Assembly: GCA_017643395.1 (NCBI GenBank)
Contig: JAEPNP010000004.1
Coordinates: forward strand, 1-64,000
DNA from: Rhodothermales bacterium
GTDB lineage: Bacteria > Bacteroidota > Rhodothermia > Rhodothermales > UBA10348
DNA: 64,000 nucleotides
Direction: 5' to 3'
In this document: positions 39,435 through 48,739 of the stretch, piece after piece
How the letters are laid out: every line of letters starts with the position of its first letter
Position numbering within the stretch: the first letter of the stretch is position 1
Notes under the pieces: generated by a model
Told to the model about the DNA's origin: nothing
The model's input: the letters and a program-made list of their open reading frames with translations, nothing else
Database searches by the model: none
Position numbers and translations under genes: made by a program

Positions 39435-39479
39435 GCCGCCGTGGATGCAGCCCGCCCGCCGCCGTGGATGCAGCCCGCC
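39435..39479. repeat. Two-copy 22-base tandem repeat
   Basis: The 22-base unit GCCGCCGTGGATGCAGCCCG plus CC occurs at 39435-39456 and again, identically, at 39458-39479, one base apart. It lies in the spacer between the shell-protein gene and the amidohydrolase operon. The flanking sequence from 39395 also repeats GCCGCCTGCCGGC-like phrases. Confidence 0.85.
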
Positions 39480-39617
39480 TGCCGCGCCGGGCCCAGCCCG
39501 CAGAGTCCCTGTGAATAGCCCGCGCCCGCGGTTGTGGCAGATACGCCCTGCAACTACTTTTTTCAGACTCCCCGGTCACCGGTCCTCACCGGCCCTACCC
39601 ACCCTCTTCTTTTGGTT

Positions 39618-41327
39618 ATGAGGCTTTCCCGCACGCTGCGCCTGACGGCGCTGCTCCTGCTGTGGGCACCCCTGGCCAACGCCCAGACGGGCGTGGCCCC
39701 GCCCACCAACGCACTTGCCATCACCGGAGCCACTGTGGTCCCGGCTCCCGGGCAGGTCATCGAAAACGCCACCCTGGTCATTCGGGATGGCATCATCACT
39801 GCCGTCGGCGCCGGCGCGGATATCCCCTGGGATGCCCGGGTCGTGGAAGCCGACTCCATGTTCCTCTACGCCGGCTTTATCGACCCACTCTCCTACGTCG
39901 GCCAGGAGCCGCCTCGTCAGGGGGGTGGCCAGCAGGAACCGGTTGCCGATCGGGACAACCCGCCCTTCGACCGGGCGGGCCTTGAGCCCTACCGCTCCGT
40001 GCGGAACATGCTCGACCCGGCGCATGCCAGCGTGAAAAGCATGCGCGAGGCCGGCTTCACGGCGGCCCACGCCGTACCGCGTGGCCGTATGCTTCCTGGC
40101 GCCGGCGCTGTGGTTCGCCTTGACGGCGAATCGGCCGACGACATGGTGCTCGTCGCCGATGTCTCGCTGTTTGCCCAGTTCCGCGGCGGCCAGGGCGTCT
40201 ACCCAGGCACGCCCATGGCCATGATGGCCAAGATGCGCCAGCTGTATCGCGAGGCCGAGCGGCGTCATGCGCTCACCGAGGCCTATCAGGATGATCCTTC
40301 CGGGATGACAGCTCCGCCCGTCGACCCGGTTCACTCGGCGCTCTTCCCCCTCATCGAAGGCGACAAGCCTGTGTTTTTCCTGGTGGACGATGCGCTCGAG
40401 TCGCACCGTGCCCTCACGCTCCGGGAAGACCTTGGATTCCGCCTGGTCCTGGCCGGCCTGCCTCAGGGCTATGACCTGGCCGACAAACTGGCTGCGTCCG
40501 GCGTGCCTCTGGCAGTCACGACCGACTTCCCGCGCAAGCCCGGCTGGATGGCCAAACTGAAGCGTGACTCGCTGTTGACGGTCATGGACAACTACGATCC
40601 GGATGTGCGCACCGCCACCTGGCGTGACACGGAAGCGGAGGTGCGCAACCTGGAGGCCCGCCAGGCGCTGGCCCGGGAGGACTACCTGGAGAATGCAGCG
40701 ACCCTCGCTGAGGCGGGAGCGCGGTTTGCATTCACCCACATCGAAACGTCGGCCGGGGACATCCACAGCAACATCGGTGAGATGCTGGCTGCGGGTCTGG
40801 ACACGACCACGGCGCTCGCCGCCCTGACCACCAACGCCGCGGACGTCATCGGCATGTCGCGGGCGATGGGCTCCCTGGAAGCCGGCAAGCTCGGCAACGT
40901 GGTGATCACCTCAGGCCCCCTGTTCGCAGAGGGTACCGAGATTCGGCACGTCATTATCGAGGGCAAAATTTTCGATATCGAGAGCAAGGCGTCATCGCCC
41001 GGCGGCGGCGGTGATGGAGACAACTCCGACAGCATCGCAGGTCTCTGGGACATGGTGGCCAGCACACCGGACGGCGACATCGGCGGCACGATCGAATTTT
41101 CGGGATCGCCCGGCAGCATGACCGCCGTCGTGACCTACGACGGAGCCCCACAGGGCATCGACGTGAGTTCGGTGGAAGTGGACGGCAACTCCGTCGCCTT
41201 CTCGTTCCAGTCTCCGAACGGCTTCATCACCATCAGTCTGGAGCGCAATGGCGACTCGATGTCAGGCAGCGCCACCCTCGACGGGCTGGACTCCATTCCG
41301 CTCACCCTCACGCGCGACCCGAGCTAA
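39618..41327 (+). CDS. Amidohydrolase-like exported protein lacking the metal motif (first of three)
   Basis: 569 residues from the ATG at 39618, with a signal peptide (MRLSRTLRLTALLLLWAPLA). The imidazolonepropionase-like beta-sandwich (LAITGATVVPAPGQVIENAT) and TIM-barrel scaffold are clear. The metal-binding HxH that should follow strand 1 is replaced: residues about 86-95 read GFIDPLSYVG. The C-terminal barrel end (LTTNAADVIGMSRAMGSLEA) is normal. About 110 extra residues form a beta-rich domain after a Gly-rich linker (SPGGGGDGDNSD). The protein is probably not catalytic. It is the first gene of a tight three-gene operon. Confidence 0.85.
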   Translation: MRLSRTLRLTALLLLWAPLANAQTGVAPPTNALAITGATVVPAPGQVIENATLVIRDGIITAVGAGADIPWDARVVEADSMFLYAGFIDPLSYVGQEPPRQGGGQQEPVADRDNPPFDRAGLEPYRSVRNMLDPAHASVKSMREAGFTAAHAVPRGRMLPGAGAVVRLDGESADDMVLVADVSLFAQFRGGQGVYPGTPMAMMAKMRQLYREAERRHALTEAYQDDPSGMTAPPVDPVHSALFPLIEGDKPVFFLVDDALESHRALTLREDLGFRLVLAGLPQGYDLADKLAASGVPLAVTTDFPRKPGWMAKLKRDSLLTVMDNYDPDVRTATWRDTEAEVRNLEARQALAREDYLENAATLAEAGARFAFTHIETSAGDIHSNIGEMLAAGLDTTTALAALTTNAADVIGMSRAMGSLEAGKLGNVVITSGPLFAEGTEIRHVIIEGKIFDIESKASSPGGGGDGDNSDSIAGLWDMVASTPDGDIGGTIEFSGSPGSMTAVVTYDGAPQGIDVSSVEVDGNSVAFSFQSPNGFITISLERNGDSMSGSATLDGLDSIPLTLTRDPS

Positions 41328-41331
41328 CACC

Positions 41332-42687
41332 ATGAAGACACTACGTTTCACCTCGCTGATCGTCTGTGCGCTGCTGGTCCTGCCCGCGGCCGCGCAAGAC
41401 GTGTTGATTCAGGGCGGCACGGTGCTGACCGTCACCAACGGCACGCTCACCGGCACGGACGTGCTGATCCGTGACGGGCGCATCGCCCGAATCGGTACCG
41501 GCCTCGAAGCCCCGGAGGGTGTCGATGTCGTCGATGCGTCCGGCAAGTATGTGATGCCGGGCATCATCGACGCCCACTCGCACATCGCCCTCACCTCTGT
41601 CAACGAGGGCACCTCACCCGTCACTGCTGAAGTCCGCATGGAGGACGTCGTCGATCCCTATGATCTCGGGATCTACCGCGCCCTGGCAGGCGGCGTGACG
41701 GCCGCACACCTCATGCATGGCTCCGCCAACGTGATCGGAGGCCAGAACGAGACCATCAAGCTGCGCTGGGGCATCACGGACCCCGACGGCGTGCGCTTCG
41801 AGGGCGCTCCGCGCACGATCAAGTTCGCCCTCGGTGAGAACCCGACTCGCGTGCACGGTCTTCGTGGCGCCAGCGGTGGCGGTCGCCCCGCCATTCGCCC
41901 GGCCAGCCGCATGGGCGTCGAAGCGGTGCTGCGCGAGACGTTTGAGGCCGGCAAACGGTACATGGAGGCCCAGGATGCCTACGAGGCCGAGCGCCGCCGC
42001 AATCCCCGTGCTGTGCCGCCGGTCTACAACCAGCGCCTGGAAACCATGGCCGAGATCCTGCGCGGTGAGATCCTGGTCCATTGCCACAGCTACCGGGCGG
42101 ACGAGATCCTGATGCTCATGCGCGTGCTCAAGGACTACGGCGTCGACAAGATCACCTTCCAGCATGCCAACGAGGCCTTCAAGGTGGCGCCCGAACTGGC
42201 CGAGTTCGGCGCCTACGCCTCGGTGTTCTCGGACTGGTGGTCCTACAAGTTCGAGGTCTACTACTCGACGGCCTACAACGCTGCCATCCTGACCCGGAAC
42301 GGCGTCACGACGTCGGTCAACTCCGACTCCGGAAACCTCATCAGGCACCTCTACCACGAGGCAGCCAAGGCGCAGCGGTACGGCGGTCTCTCGGACGATG
42401 AGGCCCTGGCGCTGATCACCATCAACCCGGCCATTCAGCTGGGCATCGAGGAGCGCGTAGGCTCCATCGAAGTAGGCAAGGACGGAGACATCGCAGTATT
42501 CGACGCCCACCCTCTGTCGATCTACGCGACGCCGCTGATGACGTTTGTGGACGGCGTGCGGTACTTCGACCGCGCCATGGACGTGGACGACATGCGCCTG
42601 GAGGTCAACGTGACCACGGATCCCTCCGACGAGCGCACCGAGGCCGAACGGCATACGCACGGGCACTCGCACTCACCGCACAACTAA
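41332..42687 (+). CDS. Metal-dependent amidohydrolase (intact; middle of three)
   Basis: 451 residues from the ATG at 41332, 4 bases after the previous stop, with a signal peptide (MKTLRFTSLIVCALLVLPAA). The metal ligands are present: HxH in IIDAHSHIALTS near residues 81-84, His in ILVHCHSYRADEIL near 248-250, His in ITFQHANEAF near 278, and Asp in TSVNSDSGNLIRHL near 329. It looks like an imidazolonepropionase/prolidase-type enzyme acting outside the cytoplasm. The C terminus HTHGHSHSPHN is His-rich and may bind metal. Substrate unknown. Confidence 0.9.
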   Translation: MKTLRFTSLIVCALLVLPAAAQDVLIQGGTVLTVTNGTLTGTDVLIRDGRIARIGTGLEAPEGVDVVDASGKYVMPGIIDAHSHIALTSVNEGTSPVTAEVRMEDVVDPYDLGIYRALAGGVTAAHLMHGSANVIGGQNETIKLRWGITDPDGVRFEGAPRTIKFALGENPTRVHGLRGASGGGRPAIRPASRMGVEAVLRETFEAGKRYMEAQDAYEAERRRNPRAVPPVYNQRLETMAEILRGEILVHCHSYRADEILMLMRVLKDYGVDKITFQHANEAFKVAPELAEFGAYASVFSDWWSYKFEVYYSTAYNAAILTRNGVTTSVNSDSGNLIRHLYHEAAKAQRYGGLSDDEALALITINPAIQLGIEERVGSIEVGKDGDIAVFDAHPLSIYATPLMTFVDGVRYFDRAMDVDDMRLEVNVTTDPSDERTEAERHTHGHSHSPHN

Positions 42688-42700
42688 CCGGAATACCGCC

Positions 42701-44029
42701 ATGAAACTGATAATCGGACTCATGATGATGGCTGCATTCCAGGTGCAGCCGCAGGAGGTGCCCAAAGCCAAGCAGGGCACCTACGCCATTACCAACGCCC
42801 GTATCGAGACAGTCACCAACGGCACGATCGAGAACGGCACCATCGTGGTTGAGGCAGACCGCATTGTCGCGATTGGCGCCGATGTCGCCATTCCCGAAGG
42901 TGCCGAGATCATCGACGCTGCCGGTCGCGAGTTGTACCCGGGCATGATCGACAGCGGCACCACGCTGGGCCTGACCGAAATCGGCTCGGTGCAGGAAACC
43001 AACGACAGCCAGGAGGTCGGTGACATCACGCCCCAGATGGAGGCGTTGACGGCCATCAACCCTAACGCCGTCGCCATTCCGGTCACACGCGTATCCGGTG
43101 TCACGACGGTCGTTGCCGAACCCAGCGGCGGCACGCTGCCGGGCCGCGCCGCGGTCATCAACCTCGTGGGCTACACACCGGAGCAGATGAGTGCCGGCGG
43201 CGCCAAGCTGCAGGTTCTAAGCTGGCCGACCAGTGGCCGCCGCGGCTGGTGGGACCAGCGTCCACAGTCGGAGATCGACAAGGCCGCCAAAGAGGCCATG
43301 GACCGCCTGAACGACGTATTCGATGACGCGGAGCTCTATGCCCGCATCGACTCGACCTACCAGGCCGGTGGTGGCGACAGGCCTCCCGCGTTCGCGCCGG
43401 AGATGGCTGCCCTGCTGCCGGTCGTGCGCGGCGAGATGCAGCTCATGATTCGCGTGAACGGCGCCAAAGACATCGAAAAAGCCCTGGACTGGGTCGACGA
43501 AAGGGGCTACCGGGCCGTGCTTTCGGGCGTCTCGGAAGGCTGGCGCGTGGCCGACAAGATTGCCGAGTCCGGAGTGCCGGTGATCGTCGGCCCTGTGATC
43601 TCCATGCCCACCCGCCCAGGTGACCGCTATGACCGTGCCTACGCCAACGCCGGATTGCTCGCGTCGGCAGGCGTTACGGTCGCACTGCGTTCCGGGGAGT
43701 CCGAGAACGTGCGTAACCTGGCGTGGAACGCCGGCTTTGCCGCCACCTATGGTTTGGGGCGCGAGGATGCGCTCAAGGCCGTGACCATCAACGCCGCGCG
43801 CGCCCTCGGAATCGACGCCGACTACGGCTCGCTCGAGGTCGGCAAGAAGGCCAATTTCCTCCTGTCGAACGGCGATCCCTTCGAGCCTGCCACGGAGATC
43901 ACCGAGGTGTTCATCGACGGTTTCAGGGTGCCCATCGACAATCGACATATCCAGCTGTACAAGGAGTTCCTGAACCGGGACTCCGGTCGCCTGCAGCCCG
44001 TGGAAATCGTGCCTCCGGCGCGCAACTAG
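42701..44029 (+). CDS. Amidohydrolase-like exported protein lacking the metal motif (third of three)
   Basis: 442 residues with a short signal-like start (MKLIIGLMMMAAFQVQPQ), 13 bases after the previous stop. The scaffold is amidohydrolase-like (YAITNARIETVTNGTIENGT; INAARALGIDADYGSLEVGK). The strand-1 motif reads GMIDSGTTLG, with no His, and the late Asp is replaced (VTVALRSGESENV). It is therefore probably non-catalytic and may form a complex with the active middle protein. A terminator follows. Confidence 0.86.
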   Translation: MKLIIGLMMMAAFQVQPQEVPKAKQGTYAITNARIETVTNGTIENGTIVVEADRIVAIGADVAIPEGAEIIDAAGRELYPGMIDSGTTLGLTEIGSVQETNDSQEVGDITPQMEALTAINPNAVAIPVTRVSGVTTVVAEPSGGTLPGRAAVINLVGYTPEQMSAGGAKLQVLSWPTSGRRGWWDQRPQSEIDKAAKEAMDRLNDVFDDAELYARIDSTYQAGGGDRPPAFAPEMAALLPVVRGEMQLMIRVNGAKDIEKALDWVDERGYRAVLSGVSEGWRVADKIAESGVPVIVGPVISMPTRPGDRYDRAYANAGLLASAGVTVALRSGESENVRNLAWNAGFAATYGLGREDALKAVTINAARALGIDADYGSLEVGKKANFLLSNGDPFEPATEITEVFIDGFRVPIDNRHIQLYKEFLNRDSGRLQPVEIVPPARN

Positions 44030-44052
44030 GGCGGACTGGCACCAGACTGCCA

Positions 44053-44089
44053 AACGGGCGGGGCCACCTCAGGCCTCGCCCGTTTTTTG
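44053..44089 (+). terminator. Terminator of the amidohydrolase operon
   Basis: The stem ACGGGCG plus GGCC pairs with GGCC plus CGCCCGT (44054-44065 with 44072-44083) around a 6-base loop. A six-T run follows at 44083-44088. It sits 24 bases after the last amidohydrolase stop and is convergent with mazG. Confidence 0.9.
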
Positions 44090-44125
44090 TCGGGCGATTT
44101 GGTCCGGCGCTGGGCGCCCGTCGGC

Positions 44126-44938
44126 TTAGAGCCCCGCCGCTTTCGCCTCGTCCCAGTACCGGTCCATTTCTTCGAGATCGGACTCGTGCAGCCCGCGGCC
44201 CTGCTCGCGCAGTCGCTTTTCGATGTGCTGGAAACGGCCGGTAAACTTGGCATTTGTGCGGCGGAGCGCATTTTCGGCGTTGAGATCCGTAAAGCGCGCA
44301 TAGTTCACGAGCGCGAAGAGCACATCGCCCAGCTCGTCCTCCAGGGCTTCCGCAGAGCCCCCCGAGCGGGCCAGGGCGCCGAACTCCCTGATCTCCTCCT
44401 CCACCTTGTCCCAGGCACCTGCGGCTTCCGGGAAATCGAAACCGACGCCGGCCGCTTTCTCCTGGATACGATGGGCTCGCAGGAGCGCAGGCAGCTGTCC
44501 GGGCACGCCATCCAGAGCGGACTTGCGCCCCTTCTCTTTCATTTTGATCTGCTCCCAGTTGGTGAGCACCTCACCGACGCCATCGACGCGGGTGTCGCCA
44601 AAAACATGGGGATGCCGCACGATGAGCTTCTCCGCTTCGGTCTCGATGACCTCCTTCAGCGTGAAGCGGCCGCCCTGCTCCGCGATCACCGCGTGAAACA
44701 CCACGTGCAGGAGCAGATCTCCGAGCTCCTTGCGTAACTCGGGCCAATCCTCGGCATCGATCGCATCGACCGTCTCGTACGCCTCCTCGATGAGCAGATG
44801 CTTGACGGACTCATGGGTCTGCTCCCGATCCCACGGGCAGTCACGACGCAACTGCCGCACGATGGCCACAAAGTCGGCGTACGACTCGACGGCGTCTGCG
44901 GCCTCGGTGAACTGGGGATCGAAAATCTTCTCGGACAT
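44126..44938 (-). CDS. mazG: Nucleoside triphosphate pyrophosphohydrolase MazG
   Basis: House-cleaning NTP pyrophosphatase of 270 residues from the ATG at 44938; a longer reading from 45061 has no family similarity. There are two MazG domains. The first has the metal motif [13 protein letters not shown] with [17 protein letters not shown], and the second has [14 protein letters not shown] with [18 protein letters not shown]. Lengths and motifs are normal. It is divergent from ssb across a 292-base region with two inverted repeats. Confidence 0.96.
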   Translation of the reverse strand: MSEKIFDPQFTEAADAVESYADFVAIVRQLRRDCPWDREQTHESVKHLLIEEAYETVDAIDAEDWPELRKELGDLLLHVVFHAVIAEQGGRFTLKEVIETEAEKLIVRHPHVFGDTRVDGVGEVLTNWEQIKMKEKGRKSALDGVPGQLPALLRAHRIQEKAAGVGFDFPEAAGAWDKVEEEIREFGALARSGGSAEALEDELGDVLFALVNYARFTDLNAENALRRTNAKFTGRFQHIEKRLREQGRGLHESDLEEMDRYWDEAKAAGL

Positions 44939-45027
44939 GCAGGTTCGGGCGATGGGTTCTGCGGCAGGCTTCGGTACACGGAATCGGCCGGTCCGGGTGC
45001 CTGATCGGCCTGCGAAAGTTGTCCACA

Positions 45028-45045
45028 GTGACACTGAGGTGTCAC
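45028..45045. promoter_or_regulatory. Inverted repeat GTGACAC-N4-GTGTCAC upstream of mazG
   Basis: Exact 7-base arms with a 4-base spacer lie 90 bases upstream of the mazG start in the mazG-ssb intergenic region. The size and symmetry fit a dimeric regulator site. A second, different palindrome lies at 45160-45171. Confidence 0.5.
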
Positions 45046-45159
45046 CTGGGCAGCGTATCATCTTCGTGTCAATGCTGCGGATCCGGTTGCAGAACGGGGG
45101 TCTTGGTCCTCTATCTGATGCAGCCGGCTCGCGACAGCGATTCCGTTACATCTCCTGGC

Positions 45160-45171
45160 TCACACGTGTGA
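45160..45171. promoter_or_regulatory. Perfect 12-base palindrome TCACACGTGTGA upstream of ssb
   Basis: A fully symmetric 12-base palindrome is centred about 65 bases upstream of the ssb start. ssb is often damage-regulated, so an operator is a reasonable guess. The sequence does not match the E. coli LexA box and no regulator can be named. Confidence 0.5.
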
Positions 45172-45230
45172 TATCGCCAGGGGTTCATGTACATCGGCTG
45201 CTTCAGCTTAACTACAGGAGGTGTAATTCC

Positions 45231-45707
45231 ATGGCACGAGGCATTAACAAGGTCATTCTCGTAGGCAACCTGGGGCAGGACCCCGAACTGCGCTACACCG
45301 GCAGCGGCACGGCCGTCTGCAACTTGCGGCTGGCCACCAACGAGTCCTACAAGGACGCCAACGGAGACTGGGTCGAACGAACCGAATGGCACAGCATTGT
45401 GGCGTGGAGCCGGCTGGCGGAGATCTGCAACGAGTACCTGCGCAAGGGCTCCCAGGTCTACTTCGAAGGCTCCCTGCAAACCCGCTCCTACGAGGACCGG
45501 GACGGCAATACCCGGTACACCACCGAAATCAAGGCCCGCGAGATGATGATGCTCGGCGGCCGCGAGGAGGGTGGATTTGGTGGAGGGGCACCGCGCAGGC
45601 AGGCCGCCCCGGCCGCGGCGGCGGCTGCTCCGGCCGGCAATGGCAAACCTGCATCCACGTCAGGAGACGACTACACATTCGAACCAGACGACGACCTGCC
45701 CTTCTGA
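45231..45707 (+). CDS. ssb: Single-stranded DNA-binding protein
   Basis: 158 residues. The OB-fold begins [20 protein letters not shown] and includes [14 protein letters not shown] and [16 protein letters not shown] Gly/Ala/Pro linker leads to the conserved acidic tip DDDLPF that recruits replication and repair partners. The start is fixed by a strong AGGAGGTG at 45216-45223, 7 bases before the ATG. A terminator hairpin follows at 45733. Confidence 0.98.
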   Translation: MARGINKVILVGNLGQDPELRYTGSGTAVCNLRLATNESYKDANGDWVERTEWHSIVAWSRLAEICNEYLRKGSQVYFEGSLQTRSYEDRDGNTRYTTEIKAREMMMLGGREEGGFGGGAPRRQAAPAAAAAAPAGNGKPASTSGDDYTFEPDDDLPF

Positions 45708-45732
45708 GGCAGGACGAACGTGACCGCATGCA

Positions 45733-45791
45733 CAGGCCCGCTGATCGCCGCGCTTTCCGCGCCGGCGGCAGCGGGCCTGCCTTGCTTTTAT
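45733..45791 (+). terminator. Terminator after ssb
   Basis: A perfect 11-base stem, CAGGCCCGCTG (45733-45743) with CAGCGGGCCTG (45769-45779), encloses a 25-base GC-rich loop that can itself pair. CCTTGCTTTTATT follows. Confidence 0.75.
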
Positions 45792-45880
45792 TCGGTACCT
45801 TGAAGGTTATTCCCGTCCGTCTGTGCGCAGTGGTTTGCGCGCGCACTCCCCTCACCCTCTAGCACCAAACCCCTACCACC

Positions 45881-47248
45881 ATGGCGATGGCGTCACGCGG
45901 CCAATGGAGCGGCCGCATGGGATTCATCTTTGCTGCCGCGGGCTCGGCAATCGGGCTCGGCAACATCTGGCGTTTCCCCTACAGTGCCGGCGAGAACGGA
46001 GGCGGTGCCTTCGTGCTCATCTACCTGTTCTTCGTCGCCGCCATCGGCGTACCTGTCGTGCTCTCGGAGTTGGCCATCGGGCGCCAGACGGAGAAAAATC
46101 CGGTCGGTGCCTTCAAGGCGCTGGTACCCAAGTCCTTCTGGCCCTGGGTGGGCGGACTGGGCGTGGCGACGGGCTTCGGCATCCTCGCTTTCTACGCGGT
46201 GATCGCTGGGTGGACGCTTTCGTATTTCTGGGGCGCGCTTACCGGGGTGTACGGAGGTACCATGACCGCCGAAGAGAGCGGAGCGCTGTTTACGCAGCTC
46301 ATCGGTGACCCGGGCAAGGCGATTTTCCTGACCGGAGCGTTCATTCTGCTCACCGTGCTGGTAGTACGGGGTGGCGTCTCCAACGGCATCGAGCGGGCTA
46401 CCAAGGTCCTGATGCCACTGCTCCTGGTGATCCTGATCATTCTTGCCGTTCGCTCGGTGACGCTGCCAGGCGGCATGGAGGGACTCGCGTACCTGTTCCA
46501 GCCTGACTTCTCCAAGATCACGGTGAACGTCGTGATGAGCGCCCTGGGCCAGGCCCTGTTCAGTCTGTCCCTCGGCATGGGTGCCATGATTACGTATGGC
46601 TCCTACTTCCCGAAGGACGAGAACCTGCCGAATGCCGCCGTTACGGTGGCGATCTTCGACACCGGCATCGCCATCCTGGCCGGCCTGATCATATTCCCGG
46701 CTCTGTTCTCGGTGGGCGTGGAGCCCAATGCGGGTCCGGGTCTGGTATTCGTCGTTCTGCCGTCCATCTTCGGCAGCCTGCCAGCCGGCAACCTGTTTGC
46801 CATCGCGTTTTATGCGCTACTCTCCATTGCGGCCCTGACGTCCACGATTTCCCTGCTTGAGGTGGTCGTTTCGTACTTCGTCGACGAGAAAAACTGGAGT
46901 CGCAACAAGGCGGCCTGGCTGCTCGGCGCGGTCTGCTTTGTGTTCGCAATTCCGTCGGCGCTCGCCAGCGGCGCGTCGGGAATGTTTACGGACTTCCTGG
47001 GGACAGGTGTGGACTGGCTGACGCTCAACAACAACATCTGGGGCAATTACTCGCTGTCGCTGGGAGCGCTTGCCCTGTGTCTCTTTGTGGGCTACAAGTG
47101 GGGCGTGCCCAATGCTCTGGCGTCGCTTGAGGCGTCCGGCCACAAAATGCCCGCTTCGGCTCTCTTTGGAATCCTGGTGCGGTACGTGTGCCCGGTGGCC
47201 GTAGGCGCCGTGCTCGTGTACGTCATCGTTACCGGCAATTACTTCTAG
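45881..47248 (+). CDS. Sodium-dependent transporter, NSS/SNF family
   Basis: 455-residue secondary transporter with about 11-12 TM segments. The LeuT-family TM1 signature AAGSAIGLGNIWRFPY, the following GGGAFVLIYLFFVAAIGVPV, and ALGQALFSLSLGMGAMITYGSYF (two parts of TM6) are clear. These form the sodium and substrate site. The substrate is probably an amino acid or amine. The ATG at 45881 is used; the in-frame ATG two codons later is equally possible. Confidence 0.92.
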   Translation: MAMASRGQWSGRMGFIFAAAGSAIGLGNIWRFPYSAGENGGGAFVLIYLFFVAAIGVPVVLSELAIGRQTEKNPVGAFKALVPKSFWPWVGGLGVATGFGILAFYAVIAGWTLSYFWGALTGVYGGTMTAEESGALFTQLIGDPGKAIFLTGAFILLTVLVVRGGVSNGIERATKVLMPLLLVILIILAVRSVTLPGGMEGLAYLFQPDFSKITVNVVMSALGQALFSLSLGMGAMITYGSYFPKDENLPNAAVTVAIFDTGIAILAGLIIFPALFSVGVEPNAGPGLVFVVLPSIFGSLPAGNLFAIAFYALLSIAALTSTISLLEVVVSYFVDEKNWSRNKAAWLLGAVCFVFAIPSALASGASGMFTDFLGTGVDWLTLNNNIWGNYSLSLGALALCLFVGYKWGVPNALASLEASGHKMPASALFGILVRYVCPVAVGAVLVYVIVTGNYF

Positions 47249-47287
47249 AAGCGCCCATCAACGTGGAGGTTTTCAGCCTGCCTGACC

Positions 47288-48661
47288 GTGGACCCCGACC
47301 CTAACTGGGCCCATACCGTCGGTTTGCTGTTGCAGGACGCGCCAGACCCGGGCAGCCTGCTGACAGGCCTCGGTGTTCTGCTGACACTGCTGCTGTTCTC
47401 CGCACTGTTTTCGGGGTCGGAGGTGGCACTGTTTTCACTGGAAGCCACCACGCGCGAGGAGATGGCGCTGGAGCCGGACCGAGCCGACCGGCGCGTACTC
47501 CGGCTACTGGAACGGCCCGGCGCCCTGCTCATCACCATCCTGATTCTGAACACGGTGGTGAACGTCGGGGCGGCGATTCTGGCTGCAGTCATCACGCACG
47601 ACCTGGCACAGGCGTACGAGTGGAATCCGGCGCTCACAGTGTTCGGTGAGGTGATCGTGCTGACGTTTGTGCTCCTCATCGTCAGTGAGATCTCGCCGAA
47701 GCTCCTTGCCTCCACAAATGCGCGGGCGTTCAGCAGACGTATCTCGGGATTCCTGCTGCTCTTCCATCGCGTGCTGCTGCCGCTGTCCGGCTGGGTGGCG
47801 CAACGCATGCAGGCCTTCCATGGCCGATTTGAGTCGACAGGGACCCGGCTCTCCGCGGACGACCTCAAGACCATGGCCGAGATCGGAGAGGCCCATGGTA
47901 CCATTCAGGAGGACGAACGCGAGTTGATCCATTCGATCGTCGAGTTCGGTGAGACGACGGTGCGGGAAATCATGATTTCCCGGCTCGACATCATTGCGAT
48001 CTCGTCGGAGGCCTCGCTGGAGCAGGCCATCGAAACCATCCGCACGTCTGGCCACTCCCGAATCCCCATGTTCGCGGGGCACCTGGACAATATCCTGGGA
48101 ATCCTCTACGCCAAGGACATCCTTCGCCTGCTGCACTCGGGCAGACGACCGCGCTCCATGGACTGGGCCCGGTTTGTTCGCCCTCCATTTTTTGTGCCCC
48201 AGGGCAAGAAACTGGATGACCTGCTAACGGATTTCCAGACGCGCAAGACCCACATCGCCCTGGTCGTGGACGAGTACGGCGGCACCGCGGGACTCGTCAC
48301 CCTGGAGGATGTGCTGGAGGAAATCGTCGGGGAGATCCAGGACGAGCACGACGATGCCGAAACCGCGTTGTATGAGGCACTTTCCGACGGGTCCTACCTG
48401 TTCGACGCGCGCATTGACCTGGATGATCTCAACGAGGTGCTTGGGCTCTCGCTGGATACGGCATCGTTCGATTTCGAAACGTTGGGAGGCCTCATTTTCC
48501 ATCTTGCCGGTGCCATCCCGGAGGAATCCGACGAACTGGTGTTCGAGAACCTCCGGCTGCGGGTCGAAACCGTCGAAACGAATCGCATCGGCCAGGTGGC
48601 GCTGAGTATTGATCCGGACTCGGGGGCGCTTCCTGCAGATCAGAGTGTGGAAGATCTGTGA
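47288..48661 (+). CDS. CorC/HlyC-family membrane protein (DUF21 and CBS domains)
   Basis: 457 residues from a GTG 39 bases after the transporter. An N-terminal DUF21/CNNM membrane domain has about four TM segments (LTLLLFSALFSGSEVALFSL; ALLITILILNTVVNVGAAIL; ELTFVLLIVSEISPK-like). A CBS pair follows (MISRLDIIAISSEASLEQAI; HIALVVDEYGGTAGLVTLED). The C-terminal CorC_HlyC transporter-associated domain ends the protein. Relatives act in magnesium or cobalt transport or resistance; the ion is not established here. Confidence 0.93.
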   Translation: MDPDPNWAHTVGLLLQDAPDPGSLLTGLGVLLTLLLFSALFSGSEVALFSLEATTREEMALEPDRADRRVLRLLERPGALLITILILNTVVNVGAAILAAVITHDLAQAYEWNPALTVFGEVIVLTFVLLIVSEISPKLLASTNARAFSRRISGFLLLFHRVLLPLSGWVAQRMQAFHGRFESTGTRLSADDLKTMAEIGEAHGTIQEDERELIHSIVEFGETTVREIMISRLDIIAISSEASLEQAIETIRTSGHSRIPMFAGHLDNILGILYAKDILRLLHSGRRPRSMDWARFVRPPFFVPQGKKLDDLLTDFQTRKTHIALVVDEYGGTAGLVTLEDVLEEIVGEIQDEHDDAETALYEALSDGSYLFDARIDLDDLNEVLGLSLDTASFDFETLGGLIFHLAGAIPEESDELVFENLRLRVETVETNRIGQVALSIDPDSGALPADQSVEDL

Positions 48662-48739
48662 TGCCGCCCTCCTCGCCGAAACCTGCCCCGGCCGCCTCTA
48701 TTCAAGCACACTCCCGTCCCAGCACCTCCGGGCCCTGAC

